Of a stretch of 64,000 bases of DNA, positions 1 through 10,402 are shown piece by piece. The stretch is taken from assembly GCA_037893245.1 (NCBI GenBank), contig JBAIAA010000009.1:434001-498000 (forward strand), in the 5' to 3' direction. The notes beneath the pieces were generated by a model, which was given only the letters and a program-made list of their open reading frames with translations, made no database searches and was not told the origin of the DNA. Position 1 is the first letter of the stretch; each line of letters opens with the position of its first letter. The position numbers were made by a program, and so were the translations under genes. This stretch comes from Crossaster papposus (taxonomy: Eukaryota; Echinodermata; Asteroidea; Velatida; Solasteridae).

Positions 1-78
1 ACAATAAATAACAGTGCTTTTAACAGTTCAGTTTTTATGTTTGTATTTTAATGTTGCGATTATTCGTTTGCTTGCTTT

Positions 79-96
79 CCTCTCTCTCTCTCTCTC
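79..96. repeat. (CT)n microsatellite upstream of H4
   Basis: Short CT tract in the H4 upstream region, repeated at the same offset in every unit. Pyrimidine tracts and the GAGA-type motifs on the other strand are common upstream of histone genes, but no function can be shown here. Confidence 0.8.
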
Positions 97-224
97 GTTG
101 ACTGTTTATTTCTCCTCTCGTGTCGTTATTTCGGGAGGGAAACCTCTGCCACGATTTGTTGCTAGAGGGCGCCCTGACTTTCGTTTGCCTGGCGTGCTCC
201 TATCGCGTCCGCGCATAGCAGTGA

Positions 225-251
225 TATATAATACACTGCCTCGCCCATTCA
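225..251 (+). promoter_or_regulatory. H4 core promoter: TATA and cap site
   Basis: TATATAATA at 225-233 is followed by CCATTCA at 245-251, a match to the PyCATTCPu cap-site motif of sea urchin histone genes. Transcription probably starts near 247, giving a leader of about 55 nt before the H4 ATG at 303. Present at the same offset in all nine units. Confidence 0.7.
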
Positions 252-266
252 ATCGATCTAGTCTAG

Positions 267-614
<348 letters not shown>

Positions 615-649
615 ATAGATGCATGATACATGCCATTTTCAAACCAAAC

Positions 650-665
650 GGCTCTTTTCAGAGCC
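650..665 (+). terminator. H4 3' stem-loop and downstream element
   Basis: GGCTCTTTTCAGAGCC forms a perfect 6-bp stem with a TTTC loop, the SLBP site for non-polyadenylated histone mRNA. A purine-rich CAAAAAGAGA at about 679-688 is the U7 snRNA-pairing downstream element, so cleavage is expected just after the stem-loop. Confidence 0.97.
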
Positions 666-688
666 ACCACGATTTCACAAAAAGAGAT

Positions 689-987
689 TGATTCCAGGTT
701 TTAATTTGTGTGTACTCTGTTATTATTTGGGCATTGTCTCGCGGGATTCAGTGTGGATTTTCCTCCCTGTGTCTATTAGTATTAAGGTTTTTTTCTTTTC
801 GTTTATTGCCCGTAATTATTCCCGGGATGTCTTTATCGAAGACACGGCCCATTTGTTTATTTTGGTAGCTGGGGAAAATTAATTTGCTTGCAAAGTATCA
901 TGTACTCGTAGGTAATATTGACCGTATTGTTTCGGAGGGTAAATCAGTTGTGATCAGTGAAGCGTCCCGGCATGGTGTCCGAATTAT
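689..987. other. H4-H3 spacer
   Basis: AT-rich spacer between the H4 3' processing element and the H3 promoter. Short open frames occur in it but none resembles a known protein. No RNA gene was recognised. Confidence 0.6.
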
Positions 988-1077
988 CCAATCGGAAGAC
1001 TGCCCATTGTTATACTTCAGCCCCAGGATGCTATTCTCTAGTCTTAAGAGACGGCCTGTTCGTTGATTTGGCATTCA
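988..1077 (+). promoter_or_regulatory. H3 promoter: CCAAT, TATA-like, cap site
   Basis: CCAAT at 988-992, a TATA-like CTTAAGA at 1043-1049 and a cap-type CATTCA at 1072-1077 are spaced as in a standard Pol II promoter (about -84, -29, +1). The leader to the ATG at 1120 would be about 47 nt. A second CCATTC at 1093 is a possible alternative start. Confidence 0.6.
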
Positions 1078-1101
1078 CTTCTTATCTACTCTCCATTCTG
1101 A

Positions 1102-1530
<429 letters not shown>

Positions 1531-1561
1531 GTCACAGCTGCGTGCGCAAAACTAACCGAAC

Positions 1562-1577
1562 GGCCCTTTTCAGGGCC
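1562..1577 (+). terminator. H3 3' stem-loop and downstream element
   Basis: GGCCCTTTTCAGGGCC, perfect 6-bp stem with TTTC loop; CAAAGAGAGA at 1589-1598 is the U7-pairing element. Confidence 0.97.
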
Positions 1578-1598
1578 AATATTTTTTTCAAAGAGAGA

Positions 1599-2100
1599 TT
1601 CATTCCAATCGCGTTTTCTGTAGAGTTTTGGAAAGTTAAGTTTGGTTACTATAGGTAAATACGAATTTTAACTGGCCAGAGCTCCGGAGAACGGATTAAT
1701 AAAATTAATCGGATTAGTCTCTTTCCATTTTGTTTGTTTGTCTGTCTGTCTCTTATTTTTTGTTGTCCCCCCACCCCCCCAAAATAAAAATAAAAAATTA
1801 TTTTACTTTTAATACGGTAAAAAAGAAGAAGAGTAATTGCCTGGCCATGTACACAATTGTTTATGCAGTCATTTTGTGTCATATTTTCGAAAACGGGAAC
1901 TCTTCGTTACATTGGATGATACGCAAGTTTACCCGGCGTTTGGGGAAAAATAAATAATGAGTGAAACCACACCGGATTGTTGGCCTCTACCGAATATAAT
2001 AAAAAAGTGGATATTCTAAATTATTGTTTGTAATTGTTTGTTTCTTGGAGTTTTCATTCGGATTCGGAAGGATAGCTTTTGCCCTCTGTGCGTGTGGCAA
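1599..2100. other. H3-H2B spacer with simple-sequence tracts
   Basis: AT-rich spacer. It holds TTTG/TCTG tracts at about 1728-1752, a C-run broken by one A at about 1766-1780 and several A-rich stretches. No gene or RNA gene recognised; open frames here are short and unrelated to known families. Confidence 0.6.
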
Positions 2101-2103
2101 GCG

Positions 2104-2231
2104 CCAATGCATGTCACTTTGCACGCGTACATAATTCTTCACGCTTGGGTGATTGTGTGGACAATGCGTGTATGCCCAGAATCCTAGCGGGTACCATAAA
2201 AGTCGTCCCGGCATGCTTGACCTTCCATTCG
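2104..2231 (+). promoter_or_regulatory. H2B promoter: CCAAT, TATA, cap site
   Basis: CCAAT at 2104-2108, CATAAAAG (TATA) at 2195-2202 and a perfect PyCATTCPu cap motif CCATTCG at 2225-2231. TATA-to-cap spacing is about 32 bp, giving a leader of about 39 nt to the ATG at 2266. Confidence 0.7.
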
Positions 2232-2265
2232 ATCGCACGATCACATACACTCATCTTCTCCAATC

Positions 2266-2634
2266 ATGGCTCCTAAAGTTAGCGGAAAAGGCCAGAAGAA
2301 GGCCGGCAACACCAAGGCTCCGGTCAGCACGAACAAGAAGAGGCGTCGGCGTCGCAAGGAGAGCTACGGCATCTACATCTACAAAGTCATGAAACAGGTG
2401 CACCCCGACACAGGAATCTCCAGCAAGGCAATGAGCATCATGAACAGCTTTGTCAACGACGTGTTTGAGCGCATCGCCGGCGAATCTTCCCGCCTTGCCC
2501 ACTACAACAAGAAGTCGACCATCTCAAGTCGTGAAGTGCAGACTGCAGTACGCCTAATCCTCCCGGGAGAGCTTGCCAAGCATGCAGTCAGCGAAGGAAC
2601 CAAGGCCGTCACCAAGTATACGACTTCAAAATAG
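2266..2634 (+). CDS. H2B: Histone H2B (unit 1)
   Basis: Core histone H2B, 122 codons including Met, which dimerises with H2A. A short basic N-terminal tail with a run of arginines ([10 protein letters not shown]) leads into the fold ([20 protein letters not shown]) and the C-terminal helix ending AVTKYTTSK, which contains the conserved ubiquitinated lysine. The tail is ordinary in length; it is not the long SPKK-repeat tail of sea urchin sperm H2B. Intronless, with a stem-loop 44 bp after the stop. Identical in all nine units. Confidence 0.99.
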   Translation: MAPKVSGKGQKKAGNTKAPVSTNKKRRRRRKESYGIYIYKVMKQVHPDTGISSKAMSIMNSFVNDVFERIAGESSRLAHYNKKSTISSREVQTAVRLILPGELAKHAVSEGTKAVTKYTTSK

Positions 2635-2678
2635 GTTGACCGAGGGAGGAACAAATAACACGAAAAACATAACCAAAC

Positions 2679-2694
2679 GGCTCTTTTCAGAGCC
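2679..2694 (+). terminator. H2B 3' stem-loop and downstream element
   Basis: GGCTCTTTTCAGAGCC; an A-rich AAAAAAAGAGATG follows at about 2706-2718 as the U7-pairing element. Confidence 0.96.
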
Positions 2695-2718
2695 AACACA
2701 ATTTTAAAAAAAGAGATG

Positions 2719-3590
2719 TGACTGTCTGATCTGTGTTACTAATTTAGTCAATATTCGTAGGTGGTAAAATCGTTCGGGTAGTGTTCCCGTCTTTACATTC
2801 TCCCTGACCTTAAAAGGAGAAATGAAGATCAACATTAACCTTCTGTTCTCGTCGCCTTTGAAAACAAATATGTGACTTGAAAAGGCATGACGGGGAAAAG
2901 TATTTCTGTAGTATTTGGAGTTCTATTGTTTTACACCGTAGTAAAGACCGATTCGTTAGTTTTGCAATGATACCAAAAGTATTTATTTACATCATTTAAT
3001 TAACATGATATATACAACATTGCAGGGCTGACAGTGCGCCGCCCAACCTAAGCGATCGAATTTTTAAAACCAACGAATAGCTTTGACCAAAACAATTATA
3101 CGCGTGCCCGCCAACAACGAAATTGACAAATGGGGGTCATTGTTAATTTAGCCTCAGTAAGTCACGTAGGAATTTGCAATGGCAAAACAGCCTTTTGTTA
3201 TTCAGCACCTGTGCGCGCAGTGGTTTTTGTTCATTCAGTCTCCATTACGAGAAGTAGTGGTTTCTTGTTTGATGTATGTTTAATATATGTGTTTGTCGTA
3301 TCTCTGTGCAGACAAATCCGTGACAGTTTTCAATGTGGTTTATGAGGGACGATCTGCGGCCAGCGTGGAGGCAGGTCAATCGGTAGGCAACAGGGACACA
3401 CCGTCGGGATAACAGAAATCGTCTGAGAAAGCAGGTAAGGTTTTTGGGTGCTTTGGGTTTTTGCTGTTATGATTTCATCGCTTAGATTGAAGACAGACAG
3501 ACAGACAGACCTCGTTCAAAAAATGTATCCCTGTCTTCACGAATCCAAAAATGGATGCGGTGCACTCAACCGTACAGTAAGTGTGTCGCG
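2719..3590. other. H2B-H2A spacer
   Basis: About 870 bp without a recognised gene. It contains a (GACA)n tract at 3491-3510 and splice-site-like motifs (TCTCTGTGCAG ending near 3312, CAGGTAAGG near 3432-3440) that bracket a short open stretch; see findings. No tRNA or 5S-like element seen. Confidence 0.55.
3491..3510. repeat. (GACA)n microsatellite
   Basis: Five GACA-type repeats, kept at the same length in every unit. Confidence 0.85.
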
Positions 3591-3594
3591 CGTG

Positions 3595-3639
3595 ATTGGC
3601 TACTTGGCGTGCTTCGGCCAATCCACCGGAACGCTATAA
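3595..3639 (+). promoter_or_regulatory. H2A promoter: two CCAAT boxes and TATA
   Basis: An inverted CCAAT (ATTGG, 3595-3599) and a direct CCAAT (3618-3622) precede TATAA at 3635-3639. The start is probably near 3665-3670 in a TTTCACT context, about 45 nt before the ATG at 3711. Confidence 0.6.
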
Positions 3640-3710
3640 CTAGTGCTGTCACCCCCCTCGTACGGCACTTTCACTGCAGATCGCAATCTACTGTCACCAA
3701 TTACTTCAAG

Positions 3711-4088
3711 ATGACTGGACGAGGAAAGAGCGGAAAAGCAAGAAGCAAGGCCAGGAGCAGGTCCTCAAGGGCGGGACTGCAGTTCCCCGTGGGTCGCGTT
3801 CATCGATTTTTGCGAAGGGGCAACTACGCTGAGCGGGTTGGAGCCGGTGCACCGGTCTACCTGGCAGCCGTGATGGAATACCTGACCGCGGAGATCCTGG
3901 AGCTGGCCGGTAACGCAGCACGAGACAATAAGAAGACGAGAATTAACCCTCGACATCTGCAGCTTGCTATACGCAACGACGAAGAGCTTAACAAGTTGAT
4001 GAGTGGGGTTACCATCGCGCAAGGCGGTGTGCTTCCCAACATCCAGCAAGTACTTCTGCCCAAAAAGGCCGCCAAAGTATCAAAGTAA
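3711..4088 (+). CDS. H2A: Histone H2A (unit 1)
   Basis: Core histone H2A, 125 codons including Met. The reading frame stays open for 52 codons upstream (from 3555), but that part runs through the promoter, so the start at 3711 ([11 protein letters not shown]) is chosen by homology. The fold ([30 protein letters not shown]) and the acidic-patch residues ([18 protein letters not shown]) are intact. The C-terminus ends [11 protein letters not shown] with no SQ[ED]Y motif, so it is not H2A.X. Met in ELNKLMSGV and Gln in NIQQVLL are lineage-specific changes from the usual Leu and Ala. Eight complete copies encode the same protein. Confidence 0.98.
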   Translation: MTGRGKSGKARSKARSRSSRAGLQFPVGRVHRFLRRGNYAERVGAGAPVYLAAVMEYLTAEILELAGNAARDNKKTRINPRHLQLAIRNDEELNKLMSGVTIAQGGVLPNIQQVLLPKKAAKVSK

Positions 4089-4133
4089 TAGGCCTACAAA
4101 CAAATTACTTTGCCTCCACAAACAAAACCAAAA

Positions 4134-4149
4134 GGCTCTTTTCAGGGCC
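4134..4149 (+). terminator. H2A 3' stem-loop and downstream element
   Basis: GGCTCTTTTCAGGGCC: the stem includes one U-G wobble pair, unlike the other three genes. ACAAGAGAGAAA at 4161-4172 is the U7-pairing element. An AATAAA at 4202-4207 could serve as a backup polyadenylation signal. Confidence 0.95.
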
Positions 4150-4510
4150 ACCACATAGTTACAAGAGAGAAACGCCGCTGTCTGTCTGTTCTTCATTTTT
4201 AAATAAAGTTTTAAAAGAGACAAATTTAGATAATACATGTGTAGATTTTAACTTTCACAGCCAAAGGCCCGCTGAGTTTGTTCAATGGCTTCGTTTATTT
4301 TTTAAAGAATCGCCTTCCCTTTTCCTGCTTATAAAAATATTAAGAAAGTGTTTTTTGTCATCCGGGCGCGCGTGCGTTTTAACTTGTATCCCGGCGACCT
4401 TCATATAAAAACTAGTTCATTAAATATGCAACGCGCGCACTGTGACTTCAACAAAGCAAAAATAAATACGCGCTGTGTCTGTACTCTATAATTATATACA
4501 TGTACTACGC

Positions 4511-4524
4511 GTACTGTACAGTAC
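4511..4524. repeat. 14-bp perfect palindrome
   Basis: GTACTGTACAGTAC, embedded in a larger inverted repeat with arms CATGTACT (4499-4506) and AGTACATG (4520-4527). Repeated in all units. Confidence 0.8.
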
Positions 4525-4906
4525 ATGCATGTTCAGTTTGTAAAAGTACGTGAATGATATTATACCCGCGACCCAGCACATCAAAATCAAGAATAAGTCG
4601 GAAAAAGACTTTCGGAGATATAAATATAATAAGATTGCAAATTCAATAAGCTTTTTAATGACATCCATCACAAGCCTTTAGCTCGGAAATTATTGGTTAC
4701 GAGTTACAGACTGGGGATGGCTATCAATAGAAAGCCTATGGAATTTCAAATGTTACTATGTACATATCGTGAATTGTCATTTCCCGCTTATTATTGATTT
4801 TGATATCCTGGGTCACATTTTCATAGATTTAACAAAAACATTGGAAATGTGGTGAGTTGACACTTCGCGTGTGGTCTATTAGCTTTGTTTTCGTGTTCTG
4901 TCTTAC

Positions 4907-4960
4907 CTGGGCCCAATTTCATAACAAATGTAAGCACAACAATTTGCTTAGCATGAAACA
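4907..4960. repeat. Fragment resembling a dispersed marine-deuterostome repeat
   Basis: A segment starting TGGGCCCAATTTCAT and ending TTTGCTTAGCATGAAAC looks like a dispersed repeat motif I associate with echinoderm and other marine deuterostome genomes. Recognition is from memory; family not assigned. Confidence 0.4.
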
Positions 4961-5525
4961 TTTTCCTTGGCCAAACTGAAGATTTCCGAACACGTTTTAT
5001 TGACGGTCGTGAATTCTCGTTAACGTTCGCGACTACAATTTCGACGTCTGGGTGTACACAATTAAATGGTCAGGCCATAGAACCAGACTATTTTCACCGC
5101 CCACAAAGTGGGACATTTAGGTTCTGCTTAAAAACAAATAAACCGGCCTGAACGGTAAACGATCGAGGCGCGGTTGTGCCGAAGGGCGCCATCTATCGGC
5201 ACGCTCGTACCGGCAGGTCTGTGTGTATTTACAGCGGCGAGGCGCAGTGCAGCATGGCGATAATTTTGATACCAGTCGCATTTTTCCAGATTTTCAAGTG
5301 ACTTTTGGTTAAAAAAAATGAATTTGTAAAAGAATATTGTCGATGTGTATGAAAATGTGTTATGAAAACCCCCCAAGCTCATGAATATTGATGTAAATTA
5401 ACGTGCCAAAAGTTGGTAATTTCTATAAACGGGTTTGCGTCGGGCTCTGTGAGAAGTCCTTTTCTTGACCCGAAATACACAAATTAGAAAAGTTAAAATA
5501 AGAATATTATTCGGATGAGAACAAT

Positions 5526-5588
5526 GGGCGGGGGAATCAATTTGCATGCATAATTCCAGAGCGCCCTATTGGTTCAATGTCAATCGTT
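5526..5588 (+). promoter_or_regulatory. U2 snRNA promoter
   Basis: Upstream of the U2 start: a GC box GGGCGGGGG (5526-5534), a perfect octamer ATTTGCAT (5540-5547, about -49 to -42) and an inverted CCAAT (ATTGG, 5568-5572). Vertebrate U2 uses an octamer in a distal element near -220 and a PSE near -55; here the octamer sits where a PSE would be. The same block precedes all eight U2 loci, split or intact. Confidence 0.6.
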
Positions 5589-5777
5589 ATCGCTTCTCGG
5601 CCTTTTGGCTAAGATCATGTGTAGTATCTGTTCTTTTCAGCTTAATATCTGAAACGCTGTTCATCGAACAGCCAGTATATTAATCTGATTTTTGGATTTG
5701 GGCCGTGGAATAGAGGCTTGCCTCGTCCCGGCCATGGGTTGGCCCGGTATAGCAGTACATCCGGGATTCGGCCCACT
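5589..5777 (+). ncRNA. U2: U2 snRNA, intact (unit 1)
   Basis: Major-spliceosome U2 snRNA, about 189 nt, which pairs with the intron branch point. The 5' end ATCGCTTCTCGGCC with stem I (GGCC-TTTT-GGCT), the branch-recognition GTAGTA at nucleotides 33-38 (5621-5626), the following TATCTGTTC, stem-loop IIa (GCTGTTC 5656-5662 with GAACAGC 5666-5672), the Sm site ATTTTTGG (5688-5695) and the 3' stem-loops III and IV (CCCGG...CCGGG) are all present. The 3' end is placed by alignment to human U2 from memory and may be off by a few bases. A possible 3' box AAAAACAGG lies at 5803-5811. One of three intact copies in the window. Confidence 0.96.
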
Positions 5778-5802
5778 CCCCTCGGGGAACATCAATTAAT
5801 AC

Positions 5803-5811
5803 AAAAACAGG
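5803..5811 (+). promoter_or_regulatory. Possible snRNA 3' box
   Basis: AAAAACAGG, 25 bp after the U2 end, fits the core of the vertebrate snRNA 3' box (AAARNNAGA) except for its last base. Present after every U2 3' part, including split ones. Confidence 0.35.
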
Positions 5812-6478
5812 TCTCGTCTATTATGTGTATTCCTATGTCGCCTCACTTTTACAAGTTCTTTCTTCGCTTTACTTCGTGGCTTTCTTATATTTGAACATTT
5901 CAATTTGTCTCAATTAAATAATTGTATGAAGACCGATCTCTTTGTTTTAGGTTGATTTCTGAAGAAAGGGAAAAACAACAACAACAAAAACAAACAAACA
6001 AACAAACAAACAAACAAACAAACAGATCCTCTGCGACTGGTTGTATTTTTTTTTGGCGAAGATGTATTAGATTTCTTTATCTTTTCCATATTTTTAGAAA
6101 TTCATATGATTTCATATAAATGTAGACTTTAAATGTTCTTTTTGTTTTTGGTCTTGTTTGTTTGAATTCCATTTTTGTTCTAAATACTGTATAGGTAATA
6201 ATGCAGGGCCCTTTTTTATAGCTTTTTTTTTTGTAAGTGATAAAACCTCAAATACAATAAATAACAGTGCTTTTAACAGTTCAGTTTTTATGTTTGTATT
6301 TTAATGTTGCGATTATTCGTTTGCTTGCTTTCCTCTCTCTCTCTCTCTCGTTGACTGTTTATTTCTCCTCTCGTGTCGTTATTTCGGGAGGGAAACCTCT
6401 GCCACGATTTGTTGCTAGAGGGCGCCCTGACTTTCGTTTGCCTGGCGTGCTCCTATCGCGTCCGCGCATAGCAGTGAT
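5812..6478. other. U2-H4 spacer with CAAA microsatellite
   Basis: Low-complexity AT-rich spacer. A CAA/CAAA tract occupies about 5977-6023, with poly-T runs near 6049 and 6224. Frames read through the microsatellite in several units are not genes. Confidence 0.7.
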
Positions 6479-6519
6479 ATATAATACACTGCCTCGCCCA
6501 TTCAATCGATCTAGTCTAG

Positions 6520-6867
<348 letters not shown>

Positions 6868-6902
6868 ATAGATGCATGATACATGCCATTTTCAAACCAA
6901 AC

Positions 6903-6918
6903 GGCTCTTTTCAGAGCC
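6903..6918 (+). terminator. H4 3' stem-loop (unit 2)
   Basis: GGCTCTTTTCAGAGCC, followed by CAAAAAGAGA. Confidence 0.97.
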
Positions 6919-7354
6919 ACCACGATTTCACAAAAAGAGATTGATTCCAGGTTTTAATTTGTGTGTACTCTGTTATTATTTGGGCATTGTCTCGCGGGAT
7001 TCAGTGTGGATTTTCCTCCCTGTGTCTATTAGTATTAAGGTTTTTTTCTTTTCGTTTATTGCCCGTAATTATTCCCGGGATGTCTTTATCGAAGACACGG
7101 CCCATTTGTTTATTTTGGTAGCTGGGGAAAATTAATTTGCTTGCAAAGTATCATGTACTCGTAGGTAATATTGACCGTATTGTTTCGGAGGGTAAATCAG
7201 TTGTGATCAGTGAAGCGTCCCGGCATGGTGTCCGAATTATCCAATCGGAAGACTGCCCATTGTTATACTTCAGCCCCAGGATGCTATTCTCTAGTCTTAA
7301 GAGACGGCCTGTTCGTTGATTTGGCATTCACTTCTTATCTACTCTCCATTCTGA

Positions 7355-7783
<429 letters not shown>

Positions 7784-7814
7784 GTCACAGCTGCGTGCGC
7801 AAAACTAACCGAAC

Positions 7815-7830
7815 GGCCCTTTTCAGGGCC
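7815..7830 (+). terminator. H3 3' stem-loop (unit 2)
   Basis: GGCCCTTTTCAGGGCC, followed by CAAAGAGAGA. Confidence 0.97.
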
Positions 7831-8518
7831 AATATTTTTTTCAAAGAGAGATTCATTCCAATCGCGTTTTCTGTAGAGTTTTGGAAAGTTAAGTTTGGTT
7901 ACTATAGGTAAATACGAATTTTAACTGGCCAGAGCTCCGGAGAACGGATTAATAAAATTAATCGGATTAGTCTCTTTCCATTTTGTTTGTTTGTCTGTCT
8001 GTCTCTTATTTTTTGTTGTCCCCCCACCCCCCCAAAATAAAAATAAAAAATTATTTTACTTTTAATACGGTAAAAAAGAAGAAGAGTAATTGCCTGGCCA
8101 TGTACACAATTGTTTATGCAGTCATTTTGTGTCATATTTTCGAAAACGGGAACTCTTCGTTACATTGGATGATACGCAAGTTTACCCGGCGTTTGGGGAA
8201 AAATAAATAATGAGTGAAACCACACCGGATTGTTGGCCTCTACCGAATATAATAAAAAAGTGGATATTCTAAATTATTGTTTGTAATTGTTTGTTTCTTG
8301 GAGTTTTCATTCGGATTCGGAAGGATAGCTTTTGCCCTCTGTGCGTGTGGCAAGCGCCAATGCATGTCACTTTGCACGCGTACATAATTCTTCACGCTTG
8401 GGTGATTGTGTGGACAATGCGTGTATGCCCAGAATCCTAGCGGGTACCATAAAAGTCGTCCCGGCATGCTTGACCTTCCATTCGATCGCACGATCACATA
8501 CACTCATCTTCTCCAATC

Positions 8519-8887
8519 ATGGCTCCTAAAGTTAGCGGAAAAGGCCAGAAGAAGGCCGGCAACACCAAGGCTCCGGTCAGCACGAACAAGAAGAGGCGTC
8601 GGCGTCGCAAGGAGAGCTACGGCATCTACATCTACAAAGTCATGAAACAGGTGCACCCCGACACAGGAATCTCCAGCAAGGCAATGAGCATCATGAACAG
8701 CTTTGTCAACGACGTGTTTGAGCGCATCGCCGGCGAATCTTCCCGCCTTGCCCACTACAACAAGAAGTCGACCATCTCAAGTCGTGAAGTGCAGACTGCA
8801 GTACGCCTAATCCTCCCGGGAGAGCTTGCCAAGCATGCAGTCAGCGAAGGAACCAAGGCCGTCACCAAGTATACGACTTCAAAATAG
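8519..8887 (+). CDS. H2B: Histone H2B (unit 2)
   Basis: Same 122-codon protein as unit 1; CATAAAAG TATA at 8448-8455. Confidence 0.98.
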   Translation: MAPKVSGKGQKKAGNTKAPVSTNKKRRRRRKESYGIYIYKVMKQVHPDTGISSKAMSIMNSFVNDVFERIAGESSRLAHYNKKSTISSREVQTAVRLILPGELAKHAVSEGTKAVTKYTTSK

Positions 8888-8931
8888 GTTGACCGAGGGA
8901 GGAACAAATAACACGAAAAACATAACCAAAC

Positions 8932-8947
8932 GGCTCTTTTCAGAGCC
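8932..8947 (+). terminator. H2B 3' stem-loop (unit 2)
   Basis: GGCTCTTTTCAGAGCC with an A-rich downstream element. Confidence 0.96.
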
Positions 8948-9963
8948 AACACAATTTAAAAAAAAGAGATGTGACTGTCTGATCTGTGTTACTAATTTAG
9001 TCAATATTCGTAGGTGGTAAAATCGTTCGGGTAGTGTTCCCGTCTTTACATTCTCCCTGACCTTAAAAGGAGAAATGAAGATCAACATTAACCTTCTGTT
9101 CTCGTCGCCTTTGAAAACAAATATGTGACTTGAAAAGGCATGACGGGGAAAAGTATTTCTGTAGTATTTGGAGTTCTATTGTTTTACACCGTAGTAAAGA
9201 CCGATTCGTTAGTTTTGCAATGATACCAAAAGTATTTATTTACATCATTTAATTAACATGATATATACAACATTGCAGGGCTGACAGTGCGCCGCCCAAC
9301 CTAAGCGATCGAATTTTTAAAACCAACGAATAGCTTTGACCAAAACAATTATACGCGTGCCCGCCAACAACGAAATTGACAAATGGGGGTCATTGTTAAT
9401 TTAGCCTCAGTAAGTCACGTAGGAATTTGCAATGGCGAAACAGCCTTTTGTTATTCAGCACCTGTGCGCGCAGTGGTTTTTGTTCATTCAGTCTCCATTA
9501 CGAGAAGTAGTGGTTTCTTGTTTGATGTATGTTTAATATATGTGTTTGTCGTATCTCTGTGCAGACAAATCCGTGACAGTTTTCAATGTGGTTTATGAGG
9601 GACGATCTGCGGCCAGCGTGGAGGCAGGTCAATCGGTAGGCAACAGGGACACACCGTCGGGATAACAGAAATCGTCTGAGAAAGCAGGTAAGGTTTTTGG
9701 GTGCTTTGGGTTTTTGCTGTTATGATTTCATCGCTTAGATTGAAGACAGACAGACAGACAGACCTCGTTCAAAAAATGTATCCCTGTCTTCACGAATCCA
9801 AAAATGGATGCGGTGCACTCAACCGTACAGTAAGTGTGTCGCGCGTGATTGGCTACTTGGCGTGCTTCGGCCAATCCACCGGAACGCTATAACTAGTGCT
9901 GTCACCCCCCTCGTACGGCACTTTCACTGCAGATCGCAATCTACTGTCACCAATTACTTCAAG

Positions 9964-10341
9964 ATGACTGGACGAGGAAAGAGCGGAAAAGCAAGAAGCA
10001 AGGCCAGGAGCAGGTCCTCAAGGGCGGGACTGCAGTTCCCCGTGGGTCGCGTTCATCGATTTTTGCGAAGGGGCAACTACGCTGAGCGGGTTGGAGCCGG
10101 TGCACCGGTCTACCTGGCAGCCGTGATGGAATACCTGACCGCGGAGATCCTGGAGCTGGCCGGTAACGCAGCACGAGACAATAAGAAGACGAGAATTAAC
10201 CCTCGACATCTGCAGCTTGCTATACGCAACGACGAAGAGCTTAACAAGTTGATGAGTGGGGTTACCATCGCGCAAGGCGGTGTGCTTCCCAACATCCAGC
10301 AAGTACTTCTGCCCAAAAAGGCCGCCAAAGTATCAAAGTAA
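9964..10341 (+). CDS. H2A: Histone H2A (unit 2)
   Basis: Same 125-codon protein as unit 1; start chosen at MTGRGKSG, inside a frame that is open from 9808. Confidence 0.97.
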   Translation: MTGRGKSGKARSKARSRSSRAGLQFPVGRVHRFLRRGNYAERVGAGAPVYLAAVMEYLTAEILELAGNAARDNKKTRINPRHLQLAIRNDEELNKLMSGVTIAQGGVLPNIQQVLLPKKAAKVSK

Positions 10342-10386
10342 TAGGCCTACAAACAAATTACTTTGCCTCCACAAACAAAACCAAAA

Positions 10387-10402
10387 GGCTCTTTTCAGGG
10401 CC
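10387..10402 (+). terminator. H2A 3' stem-loop (unit 2)
   Basis: GGCTCTTTTCAGGGCC with the U-G wobble pair. Confidence 0.95.

Larger units (their letters stand above)
4173..5520. other. H2A-U2 spacer (largest intergenic region)
   Basis: About 1.35 kb with no recognised gene; this is where a fifth histone gene could sit, but no H1-like reading frame is present. It contains a palindrome at 4511-4524 and a dispersed-repeat-like segment at 4907-4960. A minus-strand frame of 84 codons at 5128-5382 has no recognisable domain. Confidence 0.6.

Noticed and set aside
3555..3710. 52-codon extension upstream of H2A
   Set aside because: It covers the CCAAT and TATA boxes, and no H2A has such an N-terminus.
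4900..4912. CTTACCTGG resembling the U1 snRNA 5' end
   Set aside because: Nothing downstream resembles U1 stem-loops; it overlaps the dispersed-repeat-like segment.
5128..5382. 84-codon minus-strand frame in the H2A-U2 spacer
   Set aside because: No domain and no promoter or processing signal; its conservation is explained by homogenisation of the units.
5922..6119. Open frame through the CAAA microsatellite
   Set aside because: Low-complexity Gln/Lys/Thr repeat with no homology; the frame changes when the microsatellite length changes in unit 1.
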